30,437 bases of DNA from a virus: IMG/VR virus record IMGVR_UViG_3300034018_000508, positions 1 through 30,437 of that record. The stretch is one strand, 5' to 3'. Numbering within the stretch: the first letter of the stretch is position 1; each line of letters opens with the position of its first letter. Shown in pieces: positions 14,096-23,700 of the stretch. Below the pieces are notes generated by a model. The model searched no databases and was not told the origin of the DNA. It saw only the letters and a list, made by a program, of their open reading frames with translations. Made by a program: the position numbers and the translations under genes.

Positions 14096-14863
14096 ATGGC
14101 GAGCCTTGCTAGCTTCGGGCAGGCACTCAGCGGGCGGGGCAACTTAGTCCCGCCCGCCTTTCGCTTCAAGGCGAAGATGAATTTCGCCCACGTCAAAAAG
14201 AAGGTGAAGAGCGGAAACCTCAAAGCCCTCGACCGGGCAGGCACCATCGTCCGCCAATCGTCGAAGAAGCAGTTCTCGCACCGCAAAGTAAAGCCCCAGC
14301 CGAATTGGTCGCTTGTCGGCAGGAAGGACGGAATGCCGGTGCTGGCGATGGACTTCCGTCCGCCGATTCCAGGCAAGATCACAAGCTGGAAGAACCCTCG
14401 CGGGCGAGGTGCGACGCAGACGGGCTTCCTGCGGACGCTCATTCGCTACGCGGTCGACAACCGCCGCGAGTCTGTGGTGATCGGCCCGACCGACGCCGCG
14501 ACGTGGCTCAACAAATTGCAGGAGTTTGGCGGTTCTTCCAGGCGAGTGCTTCGGCTTGTCGGTCGCTATCCGACTAGCCAGCGGAGGCCAAATCGCGTGC
14601 TTGAGAAGTTCCAGCCTCCTGACTCATTGGTTAGCGGTGGACGCAGCGGCGGCCGAGACAAACGCGGGCGGTTTAAGCGCAACCTCGGTCGCGGGGCATA
14701 CGTCGGCGTCTGGATCGACCCGGCCCACACGCGGCGTCGCAAGACTATGGACCTGGCTTCCAGCGATGGCAGGGTGCCTCCGGGGCGGTTCATGAAAAAG
14801 GGCTTGGCGGCCAAGTTGCCGAAGCTCGCCCAGCAGTGGCGGGGCCAGATCTCTGGCCCGTGA
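14096..14863 (+). CDS. Tail completion protein, HK97 gp10-like
   Basis: A 255-residue, very basic protein. The block SVVIGPTDAATWLNKLQEFGG, with its family-typical E-F-G-G ending, and the C-terminal GRFMKKGLAAKLPKLAQQWR recall HK97 gp10/virion-morphogenesis proteins, in which a strand-turn and a final P-x-R-F-M helix are conserved. These proteins act in head-tail joining or tail completion. Compared with typical gp10 (about 130-170 residues) it carries extra basic segments at 20-60 and 180-215. It begins one base after the previous stop codon, so the pair is co-translated. Confidence 0.6.
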   Translation: MASLASFGQALSGRGNLVPPAFRFKAKMNFAHVKKKVKSGNLKALDRAGTIVRQSSKKQFSHRKVKPQPNWSLVGRKDGMPVLAMDFRPPIPGKITSWKNPRGRGATQTGFLRTLIRYAVDNRRESVVIGPTDAATWLNKLQEFGGSSRRVLRLVGRYPTSQRRPNRVLEKFQPPDSLVSGGRSGGRDKRGRFKRNLGRGAYVGVWIDPAHTRRRKTMDLASSDGRVPPGRFMKKGLAAKLPKLAQQWRGQISGP

Positions 14864-14875
14864 CCGAGGACTGAC

Positions 14876-14888
14876 ACCCCCTACGGTC
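14876..14888 (+). repeat. Intergenic motif CCCCTACGGTC, copy 2
   Basis: ACCCCCTACGGTC, 12 bases after the gp10-like stop codon and about 70 bases before the first tube-like gene; identical over 13 bases to 2700-2712. Confidence 0.4.
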
Positions 14889-14958
14889 GCCGCCCCGCCG
14901 CTTCTAGTTTGAGCGTATCGCCGCACGCAGGCGACATCGCACACACAGGGAGCCCGTA

Positions 14959-15288
14959 ATGTCCTTCACCATCGTCCTCGGCAAAAACGTGACGCTCACC
15001 GGCATCACCGGGGCTCGCAGTTGCACCGTTTCGTCGTCCGCCAGCGAAATCGACACCACCACGCTCGGCGGGCTGACGCATCGTCGGTTTTCCAAGGGTC
15101 TGGCAGAGCAGACCATTGAGATCGAGTGCATCGACACCCCCGGCTGTGCGGCCGGCGACACGATCACCATCGGCGGCACCGAGACCGGAAACGCCTCGTA
15201 CATCGTGACGAGCGTCGCTCAGGCCGAGCCCATCGACGGCATCGTCACCTACACCGTTTCCGGCACACGCGCCCCAGCCACCACCTGA
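14959..15288 (+). CDS. Tail tube-like protein 1
   Basis: A 109-residue, beta-rich protein with many Thr, Ser and Gly and almost no helix. It starts SFTIVLGKNVTLTG and ends IDGIVTYTVSGTRAP. The closing D-G-x-V/A-T-F/Y-T/S-V strand is shared with the next two genes, so the three look like paralogues of a small tail-tube or tube-decorating fold. GGGAG seven bases before the ATG is a good ribosome-binding site. Position before the tail chaperone and tape measure is where the major tail protein is encoded. Which of the three polymerises into the tube cannot be said. A CIDTPGC segment offers two cysteines not present in the other two copies. Confidence 0.6.
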   Translation: MSFTIVLGKNVTLTGITGARSCTVSSSASEIDTTTLGGLTHRRFSKGLAEQTIEIECIDTPGCAAGDTITIGGTETGNASYIVTSVAQAEPIDGIVTYTVSGTRAPATT

Positions 15289-15307
15289 TCACTAGGAGCC
15301 TATACAC

Positions 15308-15619
15308 ATGGCAGTCACTCTCGGCCGCAGCGGCACGCTTTCCGCGCCTTACGGCGGCAACATCATCAGCGTCACCAAGACCGTCGAGTCGGAGGCGGTC
15401 GACATCTCCAATCGCTCCAACACTTCGGGCGGCTACCGGGTCTCGCAGGCTGGCTTCAAGGCCGTGACCTGGGAGATCGAGTGCCACGATCCCGGCACGG
15501 CGATGACGGACCTGCTGGACGCCAACGCCGACAACGGGGCAACCGTGACCAGCGTGACCGAGAACATCAGCGTCGACGGTGCCGTGACCTTTACGATCAC
15601 GGTCAGGGGCGGAACCTGA
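15308..15619 (+). CDS. Tail tube-like protein 2
   Basis: A 103-residue beta-rich protein beginning MAVTLGRSGTLSAPYGGNI and ending SVDGAVTFTITVRGGT. It shares with the following gene the M-A-(V/I)-T-L-G-(R/K) start and the S-V-D-G-(A/V)-x-T-F strand near the end, and with the preceding gene the I-E-C-(H/I)-D core strand (WEIECHD versus IEIECID). It starts behind AGGAG with a nine-base spacing. I read it as a member of a tandem tail-tube family; it could be the major tail protein or a minor tube ring protein. Confidence 0.6.
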   Translation: MAVTLGRSGTLSAPYGGNIISVTKTVESEAVDISNRSNTSGGYRVSQAGFKAVTWEIECHDPGTAMTDLLDANADNGATVTSVTENISVDGAVTFTITVRGGT

Positions 15620-15622
15620 CCC

Positions 15623-15973
15623 GTGGCGATCACGCTGGGGAAGGACTGCTCGATCTCGTTGGGCGGCAACATCGCCAGCGCGCGGAGCGTCACCCTTACG
15701 GAGACAGCCCGCACGATCGACGTTGAGGCGTTCGGGTCGCGTCTGGTCGAGGTTTACAACACCGGCTACGACGCGACCGTCACGGTCGAACTGAACGACG
15801 CCACCGACATCAACTTCGGCCTGCTCGAAAACGGCACGTCGATCACCGTGTCGGGCGGCTCTGGCGGTTGGTCGTTCCCGGCGGTTGTGACAGGCATCTC
15901 GGAAACCTTTTCCGTTGACGGGGTCGCTACGTTCTCTGTTGAGTGCAAGATGACCCGCACAGGACTGAGGTAG
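15623..15973 (+). CDS. Tail tube-like protein 3
   Basis: A 116-residue beta-rich protein starting at GTG three bases after the previous stop codon. Its N-terminus (AITLGKDCSISLGGNIASARSV) aligns with gene 2, and its end (ETFSVDGVATFSVECKMTR) carries the shared closing strand. The FSVECKMTR ending resembles major tail proteins of some siphophages. Tight spacing and GTG start suggest it is translated together with gene 2. The copy that lies next to the chaperone is often the main tube subunit, but that is position-based inference. Confidence 0.6.
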   Translation: MAITLGKDCSISLGGNIASARSVTLTETARTIDVEAFGSRLVEVYNTGYDATVTVELNDATDINFGLLENGTSITVSGGSGGWSFPAVVTGISETFSVDGVATFSVECKMTRTGLR

Positions 15974-15976
15974 CCA

Positions 15977-16531
15977 ATGCGTGAGTTCAAAGATGACGAA
16001 GGTCGCCCGTGGCGTCTGGCGTTGACCGTAGCGTCGGCGTTGCGAGTAAAAGACCTTGTGTCAGTCGACGTGACCGACGAGGACGGCACCAGGCGGACGG
16101 TGCCGTTTGACCTGGTCGACGCCGCATCGATCTCGCAGACGTTCCAAGTGCTGCGAACGCAATACGCCAAGATCGGCGAAGTGCTCTACGCGATCCTCGT
16201 GAAGCAGGTCGCGGAGAAGGGGCTCGACAAGGAAGCATTCCTCGAAGGGCTGCGGGGCGATGCTCTCGACGCGGGCGTCAAAGCGTTGGAGGCCGAGCTT
16301 GTCGATTTTTTCCCGCCGCGCCTCCGCAAGATGATCGGGCTTCTCGCCGCCAAGATGGACGAAGTGGCAGGCGAGATGCTGACGAAAGCGGAGGCGGGTC
16401 TGGAAGCCGCGAGCGCGGAGACGCTGATCGCACAGTCTGGGACACAGTCTGGGAAGCCGCAGGAATCCTCGGCGTCCACCCCGGCAGGTGGACCCTCCGA
16501 CAACTCCTCCTCGCTAGAGACAGCCGCCTAG
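15977..16531 (+). CDS. Tail assembly chaperone (gpG-like)
   Basis: A 184-residue mostly helical protein located directly before the tape measure, where lambda G lies. Residues 1-60 contain a short beta region (WRLALTVASALRVKDL), then helices with DALDAGVKALEAELVDFFPP and a long helix at 115-160. The C-terminal 30 residues (Ser/Pro/Gly-rich) look unlike a folded domain and overlap a conserved-looking sequence in the -1 frame. gpG-like chaperones coat the tape measure protein and recruit tube subunits. TGAGG lies six bases before the ATG. The slippery run in GAT-TTT-TTC (16304-16312) is at residues 110-112. Confidence 0.75.
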   Translation: MREFKDDEGRPWRLALTVASALRVKDLVSVDVTDEDGTRRTVPFDLVDAASISQTFQVLRTQYAKIGEVLYAILVKQVAEKGLDKEAFLEGLRGDALDAGVKALEAELVDFFPPRLRKMIGLLAAKMDEVAGEMLTKAEAGLEAASAETLIAQSGTQSGKPQESSASTPAGGPSDNSSSLETAA

Positions 16532-16719
16532 AGCATCAGTGGTGGCACACCGCCAACCTCATCGCCCAGCAAGCCAACATTCACCGAGACAAACACTCGC
16601 CCAAGGCAGACCCGAGAAAGTTCAACCCGTTCGCAAAGAAGACGCGACCCAAGGCGCGAGAGGCAACTCCCGAGGATCTTGAGCGGCTCTTCGGAAAAGA
16701 CTGGCAGAAATACGCATGA
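15977..16719 (+). CDS. Tail assembly chaperone gpGT-like product by -1 frameshift
   Basis: In the -1 frame relative to gpG, sequence is open from 16312 to the TGA at 16717-16719, with no ATG, GTG or TTG in it. It reads WDTVWEAAGILGVHPGRWTL, then helices ending in AQQANIHRDKHSPKADP and ERLFGKDWQKYA. The WxxV...GI.G..PG.WTLR, then Q-Q-A-N-I-H-R-D pattern is the second half of two-part tail chaperones (lambda T-like). It can only be expressed by frameshifting. The canonical -1 heptamer T-TTT-TTC at 16306-16312 is the best candidate site and would give 112 + 135 = 247 residues. A slip later in gpG would shorten the Arg/Gly/Asp-rich linker. The stop overlaps the tape measure ATG (ATGA). Confidence 0.72.
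16306..16312 (+). promoter_or_regulatory. Candidate -1 ribosomal frameshift site (T-TTT-TTC)
   Basis: In the gpG frame the codons are GAT TTT TTC, matching X-XXY-YYZ with X=T and Y=T. After a one-base backward slip the next codon is CCC at 16312. The sequence just downstream is very GC-rich and could pause ribosomes, but no single clear pseudoknot stands out by eye. Confidence 0.5.
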
Positions 16720-19238
16720 GCGCAGGATCAGTCAGAGCGGGCAGCGCGTTCGTCGAGATCGGGGCAGACCCGCGCAAGTTCTTCGCTGCGTTGAATCGCA
16801 TCAACAAGGCGATGGCCAATATGGGCCGCTCGATGGCCGGTGCGGGGGCGAAGATCGGCGGCATCGGCGTGGCGACGCTCGCGCCGTTTGCGGCTGCGGT
16901 GCGGCAGGGGACGGCATATCAGTCGACGCTGTTGAATATCCAAGCGTCGACCGGGGCGACGGCCCAGGAGCTCGACCGGCTCAAGGCGGCATCCATGCAG
17001 ATGTCGCAGGCGATGGGCGTCGGGCCGACGCAGATCGCTGGCTCGTTCCTCGAACTTCTCAAGGCGGGCATGAGCGTCGAGCAGGTGCTCGGCGGGGCAG
17101 GGCAGGCGGCGATTGAGTTTGCGACTGTGGGCCAGATGGACGTGGCGGCAGCCGGCGTGGTGATGGCGGATGCCATGAATGTCTTTGGCGTCAGTGCTGG
17201 CGTTGCGGCCAATGCGATTTCCTCCGCTGCCGACGCCTCTAGCACGTCCATTGAGGGAATGTCGCAGGCGTTCTCGCAGGTGTCGGCGGTCGCCGCTCTG
17301 GCGAATCAGTCGATTGGCGACACGTCGGCAGCCCTGGCGATCCTTGCCAACGCTGGCGTGAAGGGGAGCGACGCAGGAACATCGCTCAAGACGATGCTCC
17401 TGCGGCTCATGGCCCCGGCAGACGAGGCGGTCGGTGCGCTGGCCTCTATCGGCCTTTCGGTGTCGAGCTTCCGCAATGCGGACGGCTCCATGAAACCGCT
17501 GGTCGAAATCATCCGCACGCTGAATGGCGCGATGGGGGATCTCGGCCGAGAAGCGCAGGACGACATCTTCAAAAACATTTTCGGGCAAGACGCCATTCGT
17601 GCGGCAGCGATCCTGACCGGCACTGGAGTTGATGGATTCAACGCCATGACAGGTGCGATGGATGCTGCGATGCCTGTCGGGGAAAAGTTTAAGGTGATGA
17701 TGAGCGGCCTGGCTGGGGCCGCTGGAAACATCTTGGCGGCACTTCAGCGATTCGCAATCGCCGTCTCGGACGCTGTCGGCCCGGCCTTGATGTCTCTCGC
17801 AACGCCGATCACCGGACTCATCAACGGTCTGACCGATTTCGCCACCAAGAACAAAGAGGCGGTCGCGACAATCGCCAAGTTCGGCGTGTCGGCGGTTGCC
17901 ATCGGTGGCGCTCTCACTGGGCTGGGCCTGTCGCTACAAGCGGCGAGCTTTGGATTTGGCGGAATTCTCAAGGCTGTCGGCAGCCTCGGCGCTGTCGTTG
18001 GCTTGGTGTTAAGTCCTATGGGCTTGCTTGTGGGTGGTGTTGCCGCCATCGTCATGCTCGGGCCGCAACTTAAAGGGGCGTTCTCTGGTGCGCTTGACGG
18101 CGTTGCCGAGATGGCTGGCGCGGCCGGTGATTCGTTTCGCGCCGTTGCTGCCGATGGGATGGTTTTCTTCTCCGACTTGGCGACCACGGCGACCACGACT
18201 TTCGACGGCATCTATGCGGCGCTTTCCGCTGGCGACCTCGCTGGCGCGATGGACGTTCTCTGGGCTGGCTTGATGGCTGGCTGGCTGCGGGGCGTCGAAG
18301 GGCTGATGAGCTACGTCGACCCGTGGGTCGCGATGTTCCAAAACACATTCACAATCCTCGGAGCCGAAATCTACAAGGCTTGGGACACGACCTGGGTGAC
18401 TGTTGGCAACGCCTTCCGCACGTTCGGCGCGTATCTGCAAGGCGTTTTCGACAACATCGTCAACGGGGTGCTCTCGCAGTGGGACAACCTCGAAGCCGGG
18501 ATCATAAAGTCTTGGAATTACATTCAGTCGTTTTTCAAAAAGGGCTTTGATCTCAAGAAGGAAAACGAAAAGGTCGACAGCGAGATGTCGGCTCGTCGGC
18601 GGCAGCGTGAACTGGATCGGCCGGGAATCGCTGGTCGCACGGCAGAGGCAGAGCGGCAAAACGAGCAGGACAGGAAAGACCTGGCTGACCGCAAAAAGTC
18701 TGTCGACGAAAACACGCAAGCCACCGCCGATGCCCGCGATGCTGCAAATCAACAGCGTGCCGGCGAGCGACGCGCCGCAACGCAGGGGGCCGAGGCTAAT
18801 CTTGCCGACGCCACCAGCGGCGTGACGGAGCGGAGCCGCGACGCAGCCACCGCCGCTGAACTCATGAAGGCTCTCGGCTCGGCTACGTCGCTCGAAGAAA
18901 TCACAAACATCGGCGCGAGCATCGACGCCCTTCTAGAGAGAGGCAACGTCGGCTCTGAGTTAGAGGCAAAGCTGCTCGACTCCTACTATGCAGCCTTCTC
19001 GCGAATCAACGTCGCTACCGCCTCTGCGTCTTCTGCGGACAAGGCGAAGCAAGCAGAGCAGGGGGCAGGCGCTGCCGGTGTGGGCGGCCCCAGCCAAGGC
19101 GATGTCGCCGGGACGTTCTCGTCTGTCGCGCTGGGTGGCATGGGCATCGGCTCTTCGCTTGCCCAGAAGCAACTCGACACGCTCAAGCAGATTGAGCAGA
19201 ACACCTCGCAGAACAACGCAGCGGAGGTCGCCGCCTAA
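16716..19238 (+). CDS. Tail tape measure protein
   Basis: An 840-residue protein of the TP901/PhageMin_Tail type. Residues 60-330 hold the characteristic block: ATGATAQELDRLKAASMQM, then FLELLKAGMS, SSSTSIEGMSQAFSQV and AGTSLKTMLLRLM. A hydrophobic stretch with several possible membrane-spanning helices lies at about 385-450 (including VVGLVLSPMGLLVGGVAAIV), and a charged coiled coil at about 610-700. It sets tail length and is ejected with DNA. Using the usual 0.15 nm per residue, 840 residues suggest a tail near 125 nm (inference). Its ATG overlaps the stop of the frameshift product, and its stop overlaps the next start (TAATG). Confidence 0.92.
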   Translation: MSAGSVRAGSAFVEIGADPRKFFAALNRINKAMANMGRSMAGAGAKIGGIGVATLAPFAAAVRQGTAYQSTLLNIQASTGATAQELDRLKAASMQMSQAMGVGPTQIAGSFLELLKAGMSVEQVLGGAGQAAIEFATVGQMDVAAAGVVMADAMNVFGVSAGVAANAISSAADASSTSIEGMSQAFSQVSAVAALANQSIGDTSAALAILANAGVKGSDAGTSLKTMLLRLMAPADEAVGALASIGLSVSSFRNADGSMKPLVEIIRTLNGAMGDLGREAQDDIFKNIFGQDAIRAAAILTGTGVDGFNAMTGAMDAAMPVGEKFKVMMSGLAGAAGNILAALQRFAIAVSDAVGPALMSLATPITGLINGLTDFATKNKEAVATIAKFGVSAVAIGGALTGLGLSLQAASFGFGGILKAVGSLGAVVGLVLSPMGLLVGGVAAIVMLGPQLKGAFSGALDGVAEMAGAAGDSFRAVAADGMVFFSDLATTATTTFDGIYAALSAGDLAGAMDVLWAGLMAGWLRGVEGLMSYVDPWVAMFQNTFTILGAEIYKAWDTTWVTVGNAFRTFGAYLQGVFDNIVNGVLSQWDNLEAGIIKSWNYIQSFFKKGFDLKKENEKVDSEMSARRRQRELDRPGIAGRTAEAERQNEQDRKDLADRKKSVDENTQATADARDAANQQRAGERRAATQGAEANLADATSGVTERSRDAATAAELMKALGSATSLEEITNIGASIDALLERGNVGSELEAKLLDSYYAAFSRINVATASASSADKAKQAEQGAGAAGVGGPSQGDVAGTFSSVALGGMGIGSSLAQKQLDTLKQIEQNTSQNNAAEVAA

Positions 19239-20131
19239 TGGCAACGTGGATCGAAGATAACGCCAGCCGCTCCGCGACGATCTACCGTCTCGGCAAGAAG
19301 GCTACGTCCACGATGACGCGGTCCTACAAGGTCTTCGGCTACACGGACGATGTGGCGCTGCACGCGGACTGCAACCAGCGGATTTCCAGCACGCTCCGGT
19401 TTTGGCAATACCCAGGGGCCAACGTCCAACTTCAGGCGGAAGCCTATTCCGTCGACTACCTCGGCGATGACGCATGGCACGTCGACATCCAATACGAGAA
19501 GATCGGCGCTGACGCGCAAGAGCCAGACCCGCTGCGGCGTTCGCGGTCGTTCGACACGAGCGGCGGGATGTCGCACATCACGCAGGCGGACGGCGGCAAA
19601 ATCACGTCAACTGGCGGCACGACGACGCGAACCGGCACGGAGCGGCGTTTTCCGTCATCCGCCCCGAGCATGGACTCCGCAATCGGCGTCGATGACAACG
19701 GCGTGCAAGGCGTCGACATCGTCGTTCCCGCCCTGACGTGGACTGAAACCTATGACGTTAAGAGCACCTACGTCACCAGTGCCTATATCAAGAGCGTGGC
19801 GGCCCTGACCGGCACGACCAACGGCGCAGCGTTCAGGACGTTTGAGGCTGGCGAGGTGCTCTTCCTAGGCGCGAGCGGCTCGCAGGAGTGGGATAGCCAA
19901 AAGGGCGACGGCCCGTGGTCGCTCTCGTTCAAGTTCGTGGCGTCTAAGAACATTACCGGCCAGACGATCGGCTCAATCACTGGCGTCGAGAAGAAGGGCC
20001 ACGAATACCTCTGGGTCCGCTACGAGAGCTCGGTGAGCGGCAGCGACTTGGTGAAGAAACCGAAATACGTCTACGTCAACACGGTCTACCGTGAGGGCGA
20101 CTTCTCGGGCCTCGGCATCGGGACAACCTAA
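19238..20131 (+). CDS. Putative tail tip / distal tail protein
   Basis: A 297-residue beta-rich protein encoded immediately after the tape measure, in the place of distal-tail (Dit-like) or minor tail proteins. The N-terminus (YRLGKKATSTMTRSYKVFGYTDD) and a strong C-terminal block (GDGPWSLSFKFVASKNITGQ, then KKGHEYLWVRYE) look like conserved structural strands. I recall similar hypothetical proteins downstream of tape measures in phages of Planctomycetota but cannot verify that. No hydrolase motif is visible. The start overlaps the tape measure stop by one base, and the stop overlaps the next ATG by one base. Confidence 0.5.
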   Translation: MATWIEDNASRSATIYRLGKKATSTMTRSYKVFGYTDDVALHADCNQRISSTLRFWQYPGANVQLQAEAYSVDYLGDDAWHVDIQYEKIGADAQEPDPLRRSRSFDTSGGMSHITQADGGKITSTGGTTTRTGTERRFPSSAPSMDSAIGVDDNGVQGVDIVVPALTWTETYDVKSTYVTSAYIKSVAALTGTTNGAAFRTFEAGEVLFLGASGSQEWDSQKGDGPWSLSFKFVASKNITGQTIGSITGVEKKGHEYLWVRYESSVSGSDLVKKPKYVYVNTVYREGDFSGLGIGTT

Positions 20132-20700
20132 TGGCCCGCAACGACGGACGAATTGAGGCTGGCCAAAAGCTCGCCGGGGCGATCTCGGCGCGAGCGTGGA
20201 ACCGCGCGCAGGACGCAGCGGATCGCGTGCTCGGGGTCGGTACGGGGTTCACGGGTGGCGGTGCGGGCGGGGCGGACCCCGCGCCCAACATCGTCCTCAT
20301 CAAGAATGACAGCGGCGTCGACATCCCGTGGCTCGGCGTGCTTGGCATCAGCGGGACCGCATCAACCCCGCACGCCGGCCAGCAAGGCCAGGTTGATGAA
20401 GCTCTCGTGCCTGGCTTTATCTCATCGCCCGTGCTCACGGGCGTCGTCCCTGTGTCTGGCACGCACGACGACGCCTTTGTGATCGCGCTTGAGCCGATCG
20501 CCAAAAACAAGATCGGACGGGCGGCCTGCGGCGGCGTCTTTGCCGTGATCGTCAACATCTTGAACGCCAACCACAAGTTCGCAACCGTGAAGAATGGCGA
20601 CGTGACGCAGCTACAGTCCGCCGGCTGCGGCACCGTGCAGTTGTTGGCGAGGCCGGACTTGCCGCCTGGCAGCGGACGCTATTGCGTGGGGTCGATGTGA
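20131..20700 (+). CDS. Unknown tail-region protein
   Basis: This 189-residue protein is not assigned. The N-terminus contains a helix with AISARAWNRAQDAADRVLGVG, followed by a Gly-rich linker (TGGGAGGADP) and a beta-rich body with DIPWLGVLGISG and EPIAKNKIGRAACGGVFAVIV. That looks like a short anchor helix plus a beta-sandwich, as in small tail-tip or fibre-anchoring proteins. One-base overlap with the previous gene and GTGA overlap with the next show it is part of the tail-tip operon. Confidence 0.55.
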   Translation: MARNDGRIEAGQKLAGAISARAWNRAQDAADRVLGVGTGFTGGGAGGADPAPNIVLIKNDSGVDIPWLGVLGISGTASTPHAGQQGQVDEALVPGFISSPVLTGVVPVSGTHDDAFVIALEPIAKNKIGRAACGGVFAVIVNILNANHKFATVKNGDVTQLQSAGCGTVQLLARPDLPPGSGRYCVGSM

Positions 20701-23700
20701 GGCACGCGAAGAAATGCCGCTGCTGTGCTTGCACGGTCGCACAAATCTTCCGGTGCGAGCAGGCGCAGACGTTCGGCATGTGGGACGTGGCGGGCCTTCT
20801 GCCGCTCATTACCTGCGACGACCTGCCTAGCGCAAAACGCTTGTGGGTGGACTCTGCCTTTCAGGCGGAAGACAAGGTAGCGGATCGCATTACCAATGGT
20901 GCGATCAGCGTTGATCTCAATGCCGTTGGGATTACGGTCAGCGGAGTCGCATCCGGCAGCCAAGTCGGGCATCTCGGGTGCTCGCTGTTCAACAACGCGG
21001 CTACGGCGTCGCTGTTTAACAATGCGAGCAAGCCAGGCCAGCAGGACATTGAACTGTCCGCAGGAACAACAACGCTGTCTCGCGGAACGCTCTCTAGAGA
21101 TTCGATCTCTTTAATTTCCTGCGAGTCGCCGACCGGCGGTCGCTACGTCACCTCGCACACGCCATCGGTGGATAACTCATCAGGCGTCGCTGGTGGCTTG
21201 TGGGTACGGCAATCGACCGGGTTCCCAGGCTATACGAATCAGCCGATCCTCGGGCTTCAAAACTGGAATCCGCTCGTTACTTTTCCGGCACACCCAAGTG
21301 CTCTCTCGTGGGCCTGCACGACGAAGGTGTTTCGCAACGGCGAGCTTGTCGGCACGGCGACGGCGCAACGCGGCAGCGCGACGCCGCAGTTTGTGAGCCG
21401 CACGGAGCAAGTGCAGGACCGAGGCTGGACGTGGCGGTATTCAGCCGACCACCCCAACCCAGCGTTTAGGGGCTTCGTTGCCGGAGAACGGTACGAAACT
21501 GCCGAACGGGCGGGAATTCGCATTTCAGGGAAGCTGTACCGAATAAGAGTCAATGGGTTTTTTCTCGGTCAGTTCTTTTTGACCTTCAAGGAAGCCAGTG
21601 ATTTTGCGGCGAATTTTCTAGAAGTAAACCCAGAGATCATTCTTGTAGACGAAGGCCCGCTGGAGTTTGTCGACGAAATTGTTTACGTCAACGTCGGAAC
21701 AGCCTTCTACAACTACTCCCCTGCGGTCGGCGTCATTGTGACGGGTGGCAAGAACACACGTTTAGTGTCTCCGCTTACTGTCGGCGGTATTTACCGGGGG
21801 CCGTTTTTTGTGCCAGCAGGAGGGGCGTTTGCGGTGGCAATTCCGTTTAGTCTTGAATCGCAAATAGACCCGCTCAACCATTTCGTTGCAACGCAATTCG
21901 ATGGCGTTACGGGTTCGCAGTGGGCATCGCTGACGCAAGAGGAAGGATCTTATCTCTGTGTCTCTACGACGACGGATGCCTGCGACTCTGCCGACCTGCT
22001 TGATCCGACCGAGCACGTTGTCATGGAAGGCCCAGGCTTTGTCTGGCCGCCAACTGTAGGCAGCGGAAAAGGTGCGTCCGCCCAGCAAACGACCATCTTC
22101 AACTCGTTCGTCATCGACAAGACGCCGCCGCCGCTTTTCTGGAACGTGTTCGACGACATGACGGTGGCAGAGGCGGCGGAAAAATCAATCAATGACTGGG
22201 CTATTCTCAATGGAGTGCGATCGGACGAGCCGATTGGTGGTGATTTTGGGCTTCAGCTGAGCAGCCCCGGCTTTGAGTCTTTGGCGGCCCCGAGTCGGTG
22301 GACGCCAAAGACATACAGATATATTGGGGCTGGCACTCAAACAGCCAACTTTGACACCACACTCAGCTATCAAACCCTCGCCCCAGGCCAATACTCAATC
22401 ACCGCGACCGCACCAGTAACCGACCGTGCCGGCAACGCCGCCCTAGATCAGCCGTCTGTCACGTTTAAGGTCGTCGGAGGAACGCAGGACGAACTGCGAG
22501 GCCGACCGCGATTTGAGATTCCGTTTGAATCAAGCGCCCTCGTAAACGGCCAGATATTTGGTGGTCGCGAATACCCTGTCACGCAGATCGACGTTGTGTT
22601 TGCCGATCATGTGTACGGCGTGACGAAGCGGCATTTTGAGCTCAAGGGATTTGGGCGTTACCTAGATAAATCCGTCCAGCCGCCAACGCTGGCGAACGGC
22701 GAGATACCGCAGTTGATGTATGAATTCCCGCCTGTGCCGCCGGACGGCGACACCGAACTAGAACGCATCAATCCACGCGGCATCACCAAGGTCGAGCGCC
22801 TATCCAGCAAGCGTCTGAGGTTGACGCTTGACTCGGCCATGCAGTTTCCCGGCTCTAAGTGGCGGCTGTTCTTTACGCCAGACAAACAGGTCTTTTGGGC
22901 TGACGCTCTGCCGATTGGCTTTGACTTGGAGTATCGGCAGACGCCCGCGTTTATTTCAGACAGTGGCGGGCTTGTTGGCGAGACGCAGTTATGGCAGGTC
23001 AAATTTCCAGGCGGCATCGATTGGCCGCTGCTCTATGACGTGGACGAAGAAAAGTGGCAGATACCATTCGGCGGCGTGACCTACGATGCGGGCGACACGA
23101 TTGAGTCAGACAGCCAACTAGCGGCCGAGCTGACGGCCGTGGGCATCTGGATCAAATTCAAAAAGCCAGTGCAGATGGCGTGCCGCACCAACTGGATCGT
23201 CATTCGTCCGCCAGGCACGACGCCAGAGCGAATCGACATTGGGACGTACATATTCGATTTGCAAAACGGCGCAGCACTTTCCTCCGGCGGCTCCATAATC
23301 GGCATCGGCGGCGTGTCCAGCGTCACAACCGAAATAACGGAGCCGGAATCAAGCGGCGAGCCTTGGCGGTCGCAGATTTCCGCAAGCGGTTCGATGTGGC
23401 TCTCAAAGACACCGGGGACGTTTCAGGCTGGGGCGTCAAACAGCGTGGATCCGTTTGTGCCGTCCGTCCCTGCATCGCAAACGCAGTCGACAAACGAGCC
23501 TTACTCCTACTGGGGGCTCGACACGACGATCTACCCGTCAACCCCAAGGCGGTTGAGATCGTGCAAGGCTCCGAAGTCGAACCAACCGCAGGCAAGCGTC
23601 ATTCACGGCGGCGGCAACATGACGACCATCACGGCGACGCTATCGCGTGTTGTTGTGCTAGGCAGCAACGGGCCGCCAGCGTCTTTCACTGGAGGAAATT

